Source: Edaphobacter sp.
Lineage (GTDB): Bacteria > Acidobacteriota > Terriglobia > Terriglobales > Acidobacteriaceae
Direction of reading: 5' to 3'
Length of the DNA: 64,000 bases
Assembly: GCA_025462645.1 (NCBI GenBank)
Contig: JAOAPB010000072.1
Coordinates: forward strand, 30,025 to 94,024
A program made the position numbers and the translations under genes. The notes below the pieces were generated by a model that saw only the letters and a program-made list of their open reading frames with translations, did not search any database and was not told the origin of the DNA. Shown here in pieces: positions 42,584-51,717 of this stretch; position 1 is the stretch's first letter, and every line of letters starts with the position of its first letter.

Positions 42584-43339
42584 TTATATTCCCTTGAGGA
42601 TGGAGCCGACGATTCCTCCTACTACGCCGCCTTCCGCTGCCTGCTCGCGACGTTGGGCGGGCATGTACTCCTGGAGTTGATGGGCGAGTCGCGAGATGGG
42701 AAGGGTCTGGAGCCAGATGCGACCAGGGCCGGTGAGTGCGGCGAGGAAGATGCCGTCGCCGCCGAAGATCATGTTCTTGAGGCCGGGGACGCGCTGAATC
42801 TGGAAGGAGACGCTGGATTGAAAGGCTCCGACGTGGCCGGGATGGACGCGGAGGGTTTCGCCAGGGGCGAGATCTTTGACGATGACTTCGCCGGAGAGCT
42901 CGAGCCAGGCTATGCCCTGGCCGGAGACCTTCTGGAGGAGGAAGCCGTCGCCACCGAAGATGCCGGCGCCGAGGGATTGCTGGAAGCCGACGCCGAGCTC
43001 GATGGCTGCGGTGGCGCAGAGGAAGCCGTGGCGGTGGACGAGGTACTCGTGGCCGGGGCCTACTTCGACGGGGACGATGTGGCCGGGGACGCGGGTGGCG
43101 AAGGCTACTTCGCCGGGGGCTCCCATGGCACGGTATTCGGTCATGAAGAGCGAGCCGCCACCGGCGACGCGCCTGATGACGCCGAAGAGGCCACCGCCGC
43201 CGCCGTGCTGGGTGTGGGTGGTCATCTGGATGGAGGCGGACATCCAGGAGAGCTCGCCGGCCTCGGAGATGATGGCGTCGTTGTGGTCGAGGGCGAACTC
43301 GAGGACGGGCATGGTGGTGCCGAGGATTCGGTTCTGCAA
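42584..43339 (-). CDS. TIGR00266 / AIM24 family protein
   Basis: A 251-residue beta-rich protein of the AIM24 family: NRILGTTMPVLEFALDHNDA, IISEAGELSWMSASIQM, GGLFGVIRRVAGGGSLFMTE, VSGQGIAWLELSGEVI and MIFGGDGIFLAALTGPGRIW, with a glycine-rich C-terminus VVGGIVGSILKG that could sit in membranes. Function unknown in bacteria. The start is TTG at 43339, with AGGAG five bases upstream, extending the protein by nine residues (QNRILGTT) typical for family N-termini compared with the ATG at 43312. Confidence 0.9.
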   Translation of the reverse strand: MQNRILGTTMPVLEFALDHNDAIISEAGELSWMSASIQMTTHTQHGGGGGLFGVIRRVAGGGSLFMTEYRAMGAPGEVAFATRVPGHIVPVEVGPGHEYLVHRHGFLCATAAIELGVGFQQSLGAGIFGGDGFLLQKVSGQGIAWLELSGEVIVKDLAPGETLRVHPGHVGAFQSSVSFQIQRVPGLKNMIFGGDGIFLAALTGPGRIWLQTLPISRLAHQLQEYMPAQRREQAAEGGVVGGIVGSILKGI

Positions 43340-43417
43340 TTTTTCTCCTACTCTGTTTCTTTCTACGAAGGCAGTATAGCGTGATGCGAGAAGGCGGCTT
43401 GTGACGTGTACGGGATC

Positions 43418-43560
43418 CCCCCTCCTGCCCAAAAAGCATGCAAAGTATTCAAATGAAAGATGTTAAGTCCGGACTTCGGTATAGACTAGGTTAAATAGCG
43501 AAGCCCAGCTAGTAGCCGGGCTTCGCTTATTCGTAGTTATAGACGGGCGGACGTGTCAAG
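43418..43560 (+). repeat. Possible third, diverged copy (C) of the intergenic element
   Basis: The sequence has a C-rich tract (43419-43425), a TGCAAAGTATTC block, TTAAATAG, then a GC hairpin and GTGTCAAG at 43551-43558. This is the same order as copy B on the plus strand (C tract, AGT-rich repeats, GC hairpin, TCAAG-like box), but the identity is low and spans are shorter. Treated as a candidate. Confidence 0.35.
43497..43530. terminator. Perfect 10-bp stem terminator
   Basis: AGCGAAGCCC (43497-43506) pairs exactly with GGGCTTCGCT (43518-43527) around an 11-base loop. It lies between the two minus-strand genes TIGR00266 and tdh; on the minus strand an ATTTAA tail follows, so it probably ends the tdh transcript. 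Confidence 0.7.
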
Positions 43561-43601
43561 TAGGCACTGTGAGAATCATGTCGTGGTTTCATTTCCGCAT
43601 G

Positions 43602-44636
43602 CTAGCTTACGTCGCGCCAGTCGAGGATGACTTTACCGGAGTTGCCGGAACGCATCGCGGCGAAGCCCTCTTCGTAGTCGCGCCAGTTCATGCGGTGAGT
43701 GATGACGCCTGAGATGTCGAGGCCGCTCTCCAGCATGACGGTCATCTTGTACCAAGTCTCGTACATCTCTCGACCGTAGATGCCGCGGATGGTGAGCTGG
43801 TTGAAGACCACCTGGTTCCAGTTGATGGAGATGTCTTCAGATGGAATGCCGAGCATGGCGATCTTCGCGCCGTGGCTCATGTTGGCGAGCATGTCGCGGA
43901 AGGCGTTGGGGTTGCCGGACATCTCGAGGCCGACATCGAAGCCTTCCTGCATGTGGAGCTGCTGCTGAATCCCCTGGAGGGGAGTTGCGAGAGGATCGAC
44001 GGCGCGGCTGACACCGACTTTTTCGGCGAGGCTGCGGCGGTACTCGTTGGGGTCGGAGATGACGACGTAGCGTGCACCAGCATGGCGGGCCACGGCGGCG
44101 GCCATGATGCCGATGGGGCCGGCGCCGGTGACGAGGACGTCTTCACCGAGGACCGGGAATGCCAGCGCTGTATGGACGGCGTTGCCGAGGGGATCGAAGA
44201 TGGCGGCGATCTCGGGCGAGATGCCGGGGCTGTGCTGCCAGATGTTCGTCATGGGGAGAACGATGAACTCGGCGAAGGCGCCGTTGCGATTGACTCCGAC
44301 GCCAAGGGTGTGGGCGCAGAGATGACGACGACCGGCGAGGCAGTTGCGGCAGCGGCCGCAGACGACGTGGCCTTCGCCGCTGACGAGTTGGCCGATGCTG
44401 ACATCGGCTACGTTCGACCCGACGCCGACGACTTCGCCTACGAACTCGTGCCCGATGGTGAGGCCGACGGGGATTGTCTTGCTGGCCCATGCGTCCCACT
44501 CGTAGATATGGAGGTCGGTGCCGCAGATGCCGGTATAGAGAACGCGAATCTTGACGTCGTTGATGCCCATCTCGGGCTCTGGAACGTCCTGGAGCCAGAG
44601 GCCGCGTTCGCCGCGGCTCTTTACAAGTGCCTTCAC
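43602..44636 (-). CDS. tdh: L-threonine 3-dehydrogenase
   Basis: Zinc-dependent medium-chain dehydrogenase oxidising L-threonine to 2-amino-3-ketobutyrate with NAD. Catalytic zinc ligands lie in [16 protein letters not shown] and [10 protein letters not shown]; structural zinc cysteines in [15 protein letters not shown]; the Rossmann GxGxxG in [20 protein letters not shown], and [13 protein letters not shown] for NAD preference. The threonine subfamily is supported by '[13 protein letters not shown]' and [13 protein letters not shown]. The start is GTG at 44636 (VKALVKS). No kbl gene is beside it. Confidence 0.93.
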   Translation of the reverse strand: MKALVKSRGERGLWLQDVPEPEMGINDVKIRVLYTGICGTDLHIYEWDAWASKTIPVGLTIGHEFVGEVVGVGSNVADVSIGQLVSGEGHVVCGRCRNCLAGRRHLCAHTLGVGVNRNGAFAEFIVLPMTNIWQHSPGISPEIAAIFDPLGNAVHTALAFPVLGEDVLVTGAGPIGIMAAAVARHAGARYVVISDPNEYRRSLAEKVGVSRAVDPLATPLQGIQQQLHMQEGFDVGLEMSGNPNAFRDMLANMSHGAKIAMLGIPSEDISINWNQVVFNQLTIRGIYGREMYETWYKMTVMLESGLDISGVITHRMNWRDYEEGFAAMRSGNSGKVILDWRDVS

Positions 44637-44955
44637 GTAGGTATGCCTTTCCTGTTTTCGCAAACAGACGGAATGAGTCTACGGCCCGGCAACAGCCGGC
44701 CACAGGTGCATTCTAGTCTTTACGAGAATGCGAGGGTTAGTTAGCCGGACAAAGATGGACGTAGGCCTCGAGAATATCGATGGTAACTGCACGGTCAAAC
44801 AAAGCGGCTCGATGGTTGGGAGCATAAGAACCTGCAACTCGTTTAAGAACGCACGTCATAGGAGGAGCTCCCAGCCTTCCAGAACTTGCTGCATCCACCT
44901 ACTGGTAGTTTCGAATAGCTTTGTTGTAAGAGCCCCATTGAAAAGCGGGTGCCTC
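44637..44955. other. Intergenic region without recognisable content
   Basis: About 320 bases between tdh and the aldose 1-epimerase gene. Short open frames exist but show no family features or ribosome sites. No strong hairpin or repeat seen. Confidence 0.5.
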
Positions 44956-46071
44956 TTATTTTCTAGTAGTAAAGGTCAATGTAGTCGTCGAGTGTAGCTC
45001 TTCACCCGGCTTCAGAAGAGTCGTCGGAAAGCCTGGTTCGTTCGGCGAGTCGGGAAAGTGCTGAGTCTCGAGGCAGAACCCCGAGTGAATGGCATACCTC
45101 GTCTTATAGCGGCCAACGAACGTTCCATCCAGGTGATTGCCTGAATAGAACTGCACCCCAGGCTCCGTGGTCTTCACCGTGAGCACCCGTCCGCTCCTGG
45201 GGTTGTAGACGCGAGCGGCAAGCTTTAGCTGGCCCTCCGGTCCGTTGAGGACGAAGTTGTGGTCATACCCGCCTGCCAGTCGAAGTTGCTCATCAGCATC
45301 GTTGATACGGGAGCCGATTGCCATCTCGTGACGGAAGTCCAAAGCGGTCCCTTTCACAGAAGACTGCTCTCCAGTCGGAATCAGCTCGCTATTTACTGGA
45401 GTGAATCGATCCGCGTTGAGCATTACCACTTCGCCGAGAATGTTGCCACGGTCATCGCCACTCAGGTTGAAATAAGAGTGATTGGTGAGGTTTACTACGG
45501 TCGGTTTGTCCGTTGTGCCGAAGTAATCGATGCGAAGTTCGTCATTGTCGAGGGTGTACCGCACTTTAGCCTTCAGCGTGCCAGGAAATCCCATATCTCC
45601 ATCGGGACTCACCAGACTAAACTCGACACCTCCGGGAATCTCGTGTCCTGCCCAAACATATCTGTCGAAGCCAACCGTTCCGCCATGAAGCGCGTTGTGT
45701 CCGTTGTTCAATGGGATGTGATACGTCTTTCCGTCGATCGAAAAACTGCCTTTGGCGATCCGGTTGCCAAATCGACCTACAACAGTGCCGACGTGAGTTT
45801 TGGGGTCGTCGAGATAGTTCTGCAACGAGTCATACCCCAGAACGACGTCTTCCATCCTCCCGTCGCGGTCCGGCGATTTGATGCTGACTAGACGGGCACC
45901 ATAACTAGTGGCGCGAACTTCTAACGTCTTGCTCTTGAGGGTGTAAATCTCAACCGGGGTCCCATCTGAGGTATGCCCCCATACTGCCTTCGTTACATTT
46001 GTCTGCGCTGCAGCGGTCAATCCCATGAAGAGCAAGAATGCCCCTCTCATCAGTTCCTTCGTCATTTTCAC
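44956..46071 (-). CDS. galM: Secreted aldose 1-epimerase (galactose mutarotase)
   Basis: Interconverts alpha and beta anomers of aldohexoses. A signal peptide (GAFLLFMGLTAAAQ) makes it periplasmic, unlike the cytosolic E. coli enzyme. Catalytic features: NNGHNALHGGTVGFDRYVW (first histidine), NLTNHSYFNLSG (second histidine, general acid) and FCLETQHFPDSPNEP (glutamate base). The 371-residue size fits family I. It begins with GTG at 46071 after AAGGAT; an ATG at 46065 is also possible. It lies in the carbohydrate-rich right third of the window. Confidence 0.93.
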   Translation of the reverse strand: MKMTKELMRGAFLLFMGLTAAAQTNVTKAVWGHTSDGTPVEIYTLKSKTLEVRATSYGARLVSIKSPDRDGRMEDVVLGYDSLQNYLDDPKTHVGTVVGRFGNRIAKGSFSIDGKTYHIPLNNGHNALHGGTVGFDRYVWAGHEIPGGVEFSLVSPDGDMGFPGTLKAKVRYTLDNDELRIDYFGTTDKPTVVNLTNHSYFNLSGDDRGNILGEVVMLNADRFTPVNSELIPTGEQSSVKGTALDFRHEMAIGSRINDADEQLRLAGGYDHNFVLNGPEGQLKLAARVYNPRSGRVLTVKTTEPGVQFYSGNHLDGTFVGRYKTRYAIHSGFCLETQHFPDSPNEPGFPTTLLKPGEELHSTTTLTFTTRK

Positions 46072-46157
46072 CGATCACATCCTTGATGCGAGATCTTATC
46101 AGGAAGCAGAAACTACGATGGAACATGGTAGCTAGCTGGAATTAAATGGAGTATCGA

Positions 46158-47525
46158 CTAATGTTTAGAGCTTTCGGTAGTCCGCTCTTTTCTAAGTGCG
46201 CCAAGTGAGACATTGCGAATCGAGGCATCGAGTAACTCCACCATGTGAAAGGTTGGGATCGTCTGCAATCCGCGTCTGCGAAGACCACTCATGAGTTGCA
46301 GGAGGCAACCGGGATTAGCCGAGATAACGGCCTCTGCCTTAGTAGCAAGCAGCTTCTCTACTTTGCGATCGCCGAGCTGAGCGGCAGGTTCCGGGTTCAG
46401 CAGGTTGTAGACACCGGCGGAGCCGCAACACAGATTGCCCTCTTCGACTTCGACGACTTCAAGATCAGGAATGGTGGAGAGTAGCCGGCGTGGCTGCTCG
46501 TAGATAGCTTGAGCGTGACGCAAGTGGCACGCATCATGATAAGCAACGCGCATAGGCAGAGGATGACGCAGAGCCTGCGCAGGCAGATCGCAGAGTATTT
46601 GGGAGATGTCCTTGCACTTCGCACTGAAGGCTGCTGCACGGGCCGCCCAGACAGGATCGTCGCGTAGGATATGGCCGTATTCTTTCATTGTCGAGCCACA
46701 CCCCGCGGCGTTGATAACGATGGTGTCTACGTCGACCGACTCAAATGCAGCGATCATCTGGCGAGCGAGATGAGCGGCATCGTCTTCGAGACCTGAGTGG
46801 ACCATAAGGGCGCCGCAGCAGGGTTGAGATTGCGGGATGACGACCTCGCAACCTTCGGCGGCGAGGACGCGCGCGGTGGCTTCGTTGACATGCTGGAAGA
46901 AGACTTGTTGCACACAGCCCGAGAGCATACCGACGCGGCGACGCGGCGCAGTGATGGAGGCTATACGGGTTGGAAGGTGACGAAACAAATTGCCGGGTAC
47001 TCGCGGAAGAAGCGATTCCATCGCGGCCATGCGCTTTGGGATGAGACGGAGAACACCAGTGACGCGGACTAGCTTCTGCAATCCGGAGCGCTGGTAGACG
47101 AGCAGGGGAAGGGCGAGGAGACGCAGGCGGCCGGCGTAAGGGAAGGTGGCGAAGAGAAGCTTGCGAAAGAGCGTATCTGCGATGGGTCGAGGAATGTTGC
47201 GTTCTACCTGCGCACGGGTATCTTCGATGAGCTTGTCGTACTGGACACCAGAGGGACAGGCTGTCATGCAAGCCATGCAACCGAGGCAATTATCCATATG
47301 CAGACGAAAGCGCTGATCGAGTGGGGCTTCGCCCTGGGTGGATTTCTTCATCATGTAGATGCGGCCACGGGGAGAGTCCATCTCTTCACCCCATAAAATA
47401 TAGGTGGGGCAAGCCGGCAGACAGAAGCCGCAGTGGACGCAGTCATCAATCAGCGCCGTGTCAGGCGGATGGTGGGAATCAAAGCTCGATGGCTTATGCG
47501 GTCGGAGTTGTGTAAGCTGTTCCAT
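46158..47525 (-). CDS. glcF: Glycolate oxidase iron-sulfur subunit
   Basis: Iron-sulfur subunit of the glycolate oxidase complex, 455 residues. Two 4Fe-4S motifs occur near the N-terminus: IDDCVHCGFCLPACPTY and MDNCLGCMACMTACPSGV. Two cysteine-rich CCG domains follow (LSGCVQQVFF, QPCCGALMVHSG; AYHDACHLRHA, EVEEGNLCCGSAGVYNL), which bind further clusters or heterodisulfides. Electrons pass from GlcD flavin to quinone. It is 3 bases after glcE and last in the glcD-glcE-glcF operon. Confidence 0.94.
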   Translation of the reverse strand: MEQLTQLRPHKPSSFDSHHPPDTALIDDCVHCGFCLPACPTYILWGEEMDSPRGRIYMMKKSTQGEAPLDQRFRLHMDNCLGCMACMTACPSGVQYDKLIEDTRAQVERNIPRPIADTLFRKLLFATFPYAGRLRLLALPLLVYQRSGLQKLVRVTGVLRLIPKRMAAMESLLPRVPGNLFRHLPTRIASITAPRRRVGMLSGCVQQVFFQHVNEATARVLAAEGCEVVIPQSQPCCGALMVHSGLEDDAAHLARQMIAAFESVDVDTIVINAAGCGSTMKEYGHILRDDPVWAARAAAFSAKCKDISQILCDLPAQALRHPLPMRVAYHDACHLRHAQAIYEQPRRLLSTIPDLEVVEVEEGNLCCGSAGVYNLLNPEPAAQLGDRKVEKLLATKAEAVISANPGCLLQLMSGLRRRGLQTIPTFHMVELLDASIRNVSLGALRKERTTESSKH

Positions 47526-47528
47526 TTT

Positions 47529-48740
47529 TCAGATTCCATCGAGGAAACGACCAGGGTTAAGGATGCGGTTTGGATCGAAGCGCTGTTTGAGCTCGCGCAT
47601 GAGCGGAAGGGTGTTCGTCGGTAAGCTGGAGGCGACAGTCTGTACGTTCGCAGGATCGTGGAGGATGGTTAGCGAGCCGTGGATAGCTTCGAGCTTCTCG
47701 CGAAGAGGCGCCAGTTGGCTGGATGCTGAGGCGGGAAGGCTCGCAGTCATGATGCCTGTAGCCTGCGTGACTGAGGTTCCGCCAAGAGCTCGAATATTTG
47801 AGGTGAGGCGCGAGATATCGGAGGGAAGCATCGTGGCTTTGACTACGAGATGCTCTGCCTGATCGAAGTGCTTCTGCCTCGCGTTCCACACATCCAAATT
47901 TGAATTGCATGCTTCTAATTGAACGCTCTGAGCTAGTTTGGATAGAGAGTTTGCCTGATCGTGAATGACCTCTGGAATAGTGGCCAATCGTACGTCGAGG
48001 CAGAATTCGTTATTGGTGGAGCGAAGCTGGAGCGATTGAGTACTGAGATGGGAGTCGAGAAGCTTCATGAGAAGCTCGCCAAGTGGTTCGACATCGAGCG
48101 AGGAGATAGTAAAGCTTTGTGTGTGTCTTGGAATGGAGTGAAGTCGAAAGGTAATCTCCGTAATGACTCCGAGAGTGCCGAAGGCCCCCGTCATGAGTTT
48201 GTGGAGGTCGTAGCCCGCAACATTTTTGACGACCTTGCCACCAGAGCGAGCAATGGTGCCATCGGCCAAGACTACGGTCATGCCAATGATGAGATCGCGA
48301 AGACTGCCATACCTTAACCGAAGACTCCCAGAGTCGTTCGTGGCTGCGATGCCGCCGATCGTTGCATGCTCAGGCCAAAGGGGGTCCAAGGCGACGAACT
48401 GACCGTGCTTCGCAAGGGAGGCTTGCATAGAAGACCATACGGAACCAGCCTCGACAGTACATGTCATGTCCTGCCATGTATGCTCGCGCAAAGTACAAAG
48501 ACGGTCCGTATGCAGAATCAGCGAAGGCCGGATTGGGTTGCCCCACCTTTGTTTTGTGCCCGCTCCCCATGGAACTACAGTGAAGCCACTTTTATTGGCA
48601 CAACGAAGGACCTCTGCGATTTCCTCGGTACTTGCGGGAGCGATACTCAAAGTCCCTTCGTCGTCAACGCGAAGATGCTCGAGACCACTGATTGTGGTCA
48701 GATCGTCGGCGAATGTCTGCAGGCTGGTTGAATCGGGCAT
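47529..48740 (-). CDS. glcE: Glycolate oxidase FAD-binding subunit
   Basis: A 403-residue FAD_binding_4 (PCMH) protein, the smaller flavoprotein of glycolate oxidase. FAD phosphate-binding loop: VVPWGAGTKQRWGNP; flavin covalent or pocket region FVALDPLWPEHATIGGIAAT with SLRLRYGSLRDLIIGMTVVL and KNVAGYDLHKLMTGAFGTLG. The catalytic C-terminal domain of GlcD is absent, as expected for GlcE. Gap to glcD is 52 bases; to glcF 3 bases. Confidence 0.93.
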   Translation of the reverse strand: MPDSTSLQTFADDLTTISGLEHLRVDDEGTLSIAPASTEEIAEVLRCANKSGFTVVPWGAGTKQRWGNPIRPSLILHTDRLCTLREHTWQDMTCTVEAGSVWSSMQASLAKHGQFVALDPLWPEHATIGGIAATNDSGSLRLRYGSLRDLIIGMTVVLADGTIARSGGKVVKNVAGYDLHKLMTGAFGTLGVITEITFRLHSIPRHTQSFTISSLDVEPLGELLMKLLDSHLSTQSLQLRSTNNEFCLDVRLATIPEVIHDQANSLSKLAQSVQLEACNSNLDVWNARQKHFDQAEHLVVKATMLPSDISRLTSNIRALGGTSVTQATGIMTASLPASASSQLAPLREKLEAIHGSLTILHDPANVQTVASSLPTNTLPLMRELKQRFDPNRILNPGRFLDGI

Positions 48741-48792
48741 TATCTAGGACATCTCTTAATTCTGCTGCGGTGAGTGTGAGACGACGGATGTT

Positions 48793-50328
48793 TCAGAAAT
48801 ATTCTGCTACTCCCGCGACCTCAAGAGGATGAGGAATGTAGATACCCGGTTTTTCTCCGCAGAGGCGAGGGCGAGGAAAGAGCTTGTCCGGGTTGGCAAT
48901 CTGTTGGGGATCGAAGGCGCAGCGGACCAGCTGCATTGTGTTCAGGTCGGGTTCGGTATACATGTACCCTAGTGCCTGCTGTTTTTCTTTGCCGACACCG
49001 TGTTCCCCGGTAATCGATCCTCCATGATCGACGCAACGGTGGAGGATACGAATGGAGAGATCAACGGCTATCTCCTCCTGTCCGGGAATTGAGGCGTTGT
49101 AGAGAACAATAGGATGAAGATTACCGTCGCCTGCGTGGAAGACGTTAGTGACACGTAGGCCCGTCTCCGCAGCCATGCGCCCGATCTCTTCCAGGATGAT
49201 GGGTAGTTTGGTGCGGGGGATCACACCGTCCTGAACTATGTAGTTCGGCGCGAGGCGACCTGCTGCGGCAAAGGCGGCTTTGCGACCCTTCCAAACGAGA
49301 AGACGCTCTTGTTCGCTTTGGGCAAGTCTGTCTTCCCAAGCGCCGTTTGCCCGGCAGATCTCACGAATTTGCTGCATGTGGAGATTGACCTCGGCATCCG
49401 GACCATCCAGCTCGACGAGAAGGAGGGCGTCACAGGAGGGATAATTTGGATGGACGGAGGCTTCGGCAGCCTCTATCGAGAGACGATCCATAATCTCCAT
49501 CGCAGCGGGAAGAATCGATGCCGCGATGATGTCGGAGACAGTTTGGCCGGCGGCGGCGATGGAGTTGTAAGCGGCAAGAAGAACCTGAACCGTCTCGGCG
49601 CGTTTAACGATGCGTAGGGTTATGGCAGTAACGACGCCGAGTGTGCCTTCTGAGCCAACGAAGACTCCGGTGAGGTCATAGCCGGGAGCGTCCACTGTAG
49701 TGGAACCAAACTGGGCGAACTCTCCGCTAGGGAGAATAACGTCCAGAGCCAGCACATGCGTGGTGGTAAAGCCGTACTTGAGACAGTGGGCTCCACCCGC
49801 ATTTTCGGCTACATTGCCACCGATTGTACAGACGCTCTGAGAGGATGGGTCAGGAGCATAGAAGTAACCTGATGGCGCAACGCGCTGAGTGACATGGGTA
49901 TTGATGACACCTGGTTCGACCGTGATTCGCTGGTTGGGGATATCAACAGCAAGAATGCGGTTCATACGGGCGAAGCTCATGACAATGCCGTTCGCAGATG
50001 GGAGCGCACCGCCAGAGAGTCCGGTGCCGGCTCCACGAGCGACAAAGGGGATGCGATGTTGAGCGCAGATGCGGACGATTGCCTGTACTTCGTCTCGCGA
50101 TCGAGGCAGCACTACGGCGGCGGGTAGCGTACGGAGAGCGGTCAGACCATCGCATTCGTACGTCTGGAGCTGATTTCGCTCGATAATAATTCCATCCGCA
50201 CCTACCACGGCTCGAAGGCTCGACAACACAGTCTTCGAGAGCGCTCCCTGTTCGGATTTTGTTGCATCTGGAGATTTGCTCAGGACCCTTGCCTCGTTTC
50301 CTAGCCAACAACATGATTCAGATACCAA
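48793..50328 (-). CDS. glcD: Glycolate oxidase FAD-linked catalytic subunit
   Basis: Oxidises glycolate (or D-lactate) to glyoxylate or pyruvate. The PCMH FAD domain has PFVARGAGTGLSGGALPSAN, FYAPDPSSQSVCTIGGNVAE and GVFVGSEGTLGVVTAI; the cap has YPSCDALLLVELDGPDAEV; the substrate and metal histidines lie in NVFHAGDGNLHPIVLYN and ITGEHGVGKEKQQALGYMYT. The 511-residue length is slightly long: the first ~30 residues lack conservation, and the start (TTG 50328) has no good ribosome site. First gene of glcDEF. Confidence 0.94.
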   Translation of the reverse strand: MVSESCCWLGNEARVLSKSPDATKSEQGALSKTVLSSLRAVVGADGIIIERNQLQTYECDGLTALRTLPAAVVLPRSRDEVQAIVRICAQHRIPFVARGAGTGLSGGALPSANGIVMSFARMNRILAVDIPNQRITVEPGVINTHVTQRVAPSGYFYAPDPSSQSVCTIGGNVAENAGGAHCLKYGFTTTHVLALDVILPSGEFAQFGSTTVDAPGYDLTGVFVGSEGTLGVVTAITLRIVKRAETVQVLLAAYNSIAAAGQTVSDIIAASILPAAMEIMDRLSIEAAEASVHPNYPSCDALLLVELDGPDAEVNLHMQQIREICRANGAWEDRLAQSEQERLLVWKGRKAAFAAAGRLAPNYIVQDGVIPRTKLPIILEEIGRMAAETGLRVTNVFHAGDGNLHPIVLYNASIPGQEEIAVDLSIRILHRCVDHGGSITGEHGVGKEKQQALGYMYTEPDLNTMQLVRCAFDPQQIANPDKLFPRPRLCGEKPGIYIPHPLEVAGVAEYF

Positions 50329-50631
50329 AAAATGCCAAAAACTTCAGAGGATTATAGATACAACTCCTTTCTCAACCTTGTCAAAGCGTGTCTTTTAAAG
50401 ATTGCCTTCAGCTGCCACCATTTGTGTCTGAGATGCGAGAACAAGTGAGCCATCGCAAGTCGTCATTCATTCGACAGGCTGCATCTCGTTGGCGCAAATC
50501 AGTCGGTTCCCTGCCCAAACAGTCGGTTGAGGACGCTGCGGGCGCTGGTGACGAGCGAGTTATTTTTCATTGAAGCTGACCTAGGCCGTGCACGTTCGAG
50601 GCAAGCTGCTTCAGATGATTAGTCGGTTGTA
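50329..50631. other. 303-bp intergenic region, nothing recognised
   Basis: Contains a thrice-used short word AGTCGGTT (around 50502, 50521 and 50623) and a few short open frames without protein-like character. It probably contains the glcD promoter near 50340-50400. No hairpin of note. Confidence 0.4.
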
Positions 50632-51675
50632 TTACTTCGTAAAGAAACGGTAGTTGACTTTCCACTCCTGGGTTTGGCCTGGCATGACATGAATGCCGAT
50701 GAAGCCCTCAGGGCACACTGTCTTCGGGGTTGACCAAAAGAAGACCTTCGCCAGCGGTGAATCGGAGGTCTGTTCGACGCCGATGCCAAGAGCCGTATCT
50801 TCAAAGGTGAAGTCGAAGTCCGAAACTTTGTCGGAGTAGCCCTTCATCTCGCCGCTCGCGTATTGATGAGGCTGCATCTCGGCCAACCACTTGATCGTCG
50901 TACCTTCGATACGTACCGTCTCAGGGTACGGCTTGGCCGGCACGGGAACAAAGGGGAGATGAACCTGCATGCCCGGTCCGGTTATCTTGTTATCCAGCAT
51001 ATAAAAGTCGTGGGCGTAGACGGTTGTAGAAAGAGGCCTGGTTCCGATGTTCTTCAAGATGTGGGTCAGGTGCAATACATTCGTCTTCTCATCCAGCGAG
51101 AGCACCTTCTCGTAGAGGTAGCCATAACCGAGCGAGGAGTGAAGCTCCTGACGGAAGGTGATTGAATTTCGACGAATCTTCGTCGTCCACTTCCCGTGGT
51201 CCAGAATCTGAAATGGCGTGCCAATCTTATAAGGCTGATCGTCGATACGTTTCAATACACCAACGCCGAGCTTTACGAATGCTTCTCCGGGTTTCGCGTC
51301 ATCGTAACCGAGTGGTTCGCGAAACTCCTCGCTGGGTCCCGTCACGGCATCGTTCGTCATCGGGTCATAGCGATCGAACCACTCACCGAAAAAAGTATGT
51401 CCGTTGAGAGAGGCGCAGGCCACAATGCCAGACCAGTCGAAGCGTGCCGCACGGTAATAGCCGCGTTCTTTGTCGGGAAGAAACACCACCGCGTTCATTG
51501 GACCGTTTGTAATTCGAGCATGCGGACGATCGGAGTGAGGCACATTCTCGCAGGTGGAAGAAGCAGGGGGAGGCATTGAAGGCAGCGGCGTCTGTGCTGG
51601 CACAATGCGGCTGATGAGGACAATCCCAATCAGCAGAAACGGATGGCATGCCAACGGGCGGGGAAAACAAAGCAT
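50632..51675 (-). CDS. Secreted galactose-mutarotase-fold protein of unknown function
   Basis: A 347-residue exported protein with a signal peptide (FLLIGIVLISRIVPA). The body is a beta-supersandwich in outline: ARITNGPMNAVVFLPDKERG, YYRAARFDWSGIVACASLNG, HTFFGEWFDRYDPMTND, LHLTHILKNIGTRPLSTTVY, YAHDFYMLDNKITGPGMQVH and a last TPKTVCPEGFIGIHVMPGQ. The tight turn and 'L.h...NiG..pl....Y.H.f' pattern resembles aldose-1-epimerase relatives, but the two catalytic histidines are not certain. Its neighbours make it a carbohydrate-active or sensing protein. Role unproved. Confidence 0.68.
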   Translation of the reverse strand: MLCFPRPLACHPFLLIGIVLISRIVPAQTPLPSMPPPASSTCENVPHSDRPHARITNGPMNAVVFLPDKERGYYRAARFDWSGIVACASLNGHTFFGEWFDRYDPMTNDAVTGPSEEFREPLGYDDAKPGEAFVKLGVGVLKRIDDQPYKIGTPFQILDHGKWTTKIRRNSITFRQELHSSLGYGYLYEKVLSLDEKTNVLHLTHILKNIGTRPLSTTVYAHDFYMLDNKITGPGMQVHLPFVPVPAKPYPETVRIEGTTIKWLAEMQPHQYASGEMKGYSDKVSDFDFTFEDTALGIGVEQTSDSPLAKVFFWSTPKTVCPEGFIGIHVMPGQTQEWKVNYRFFTK

Positions 51676-51717
51676 CGCTTAAACTCCTGACTGCTCTTCT
51701 CCACAATCGTGAGAGGT

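Noticed and set aside
42653..43384. Plus-strand frame of 243 codons opposite the TIGR00266 gene
   Set aside because: Composition is D/E/G/A-rich as expected for the antisense of a GC-rich gene, and the minus-strand protein has clear family motifs.
44728..44997. Possible 89-residue protein between tdh and galM
   Set aside because: No ribosome site, no hydrophobic or conserved pattern, and it overlaps the end of the galM gene.
50388..50573. Possible 61-residue protein upstream of glcD
   Set aside because: Weak start and no recognisable features; repeated AGTCGGTT words suggest non-coding DNA.
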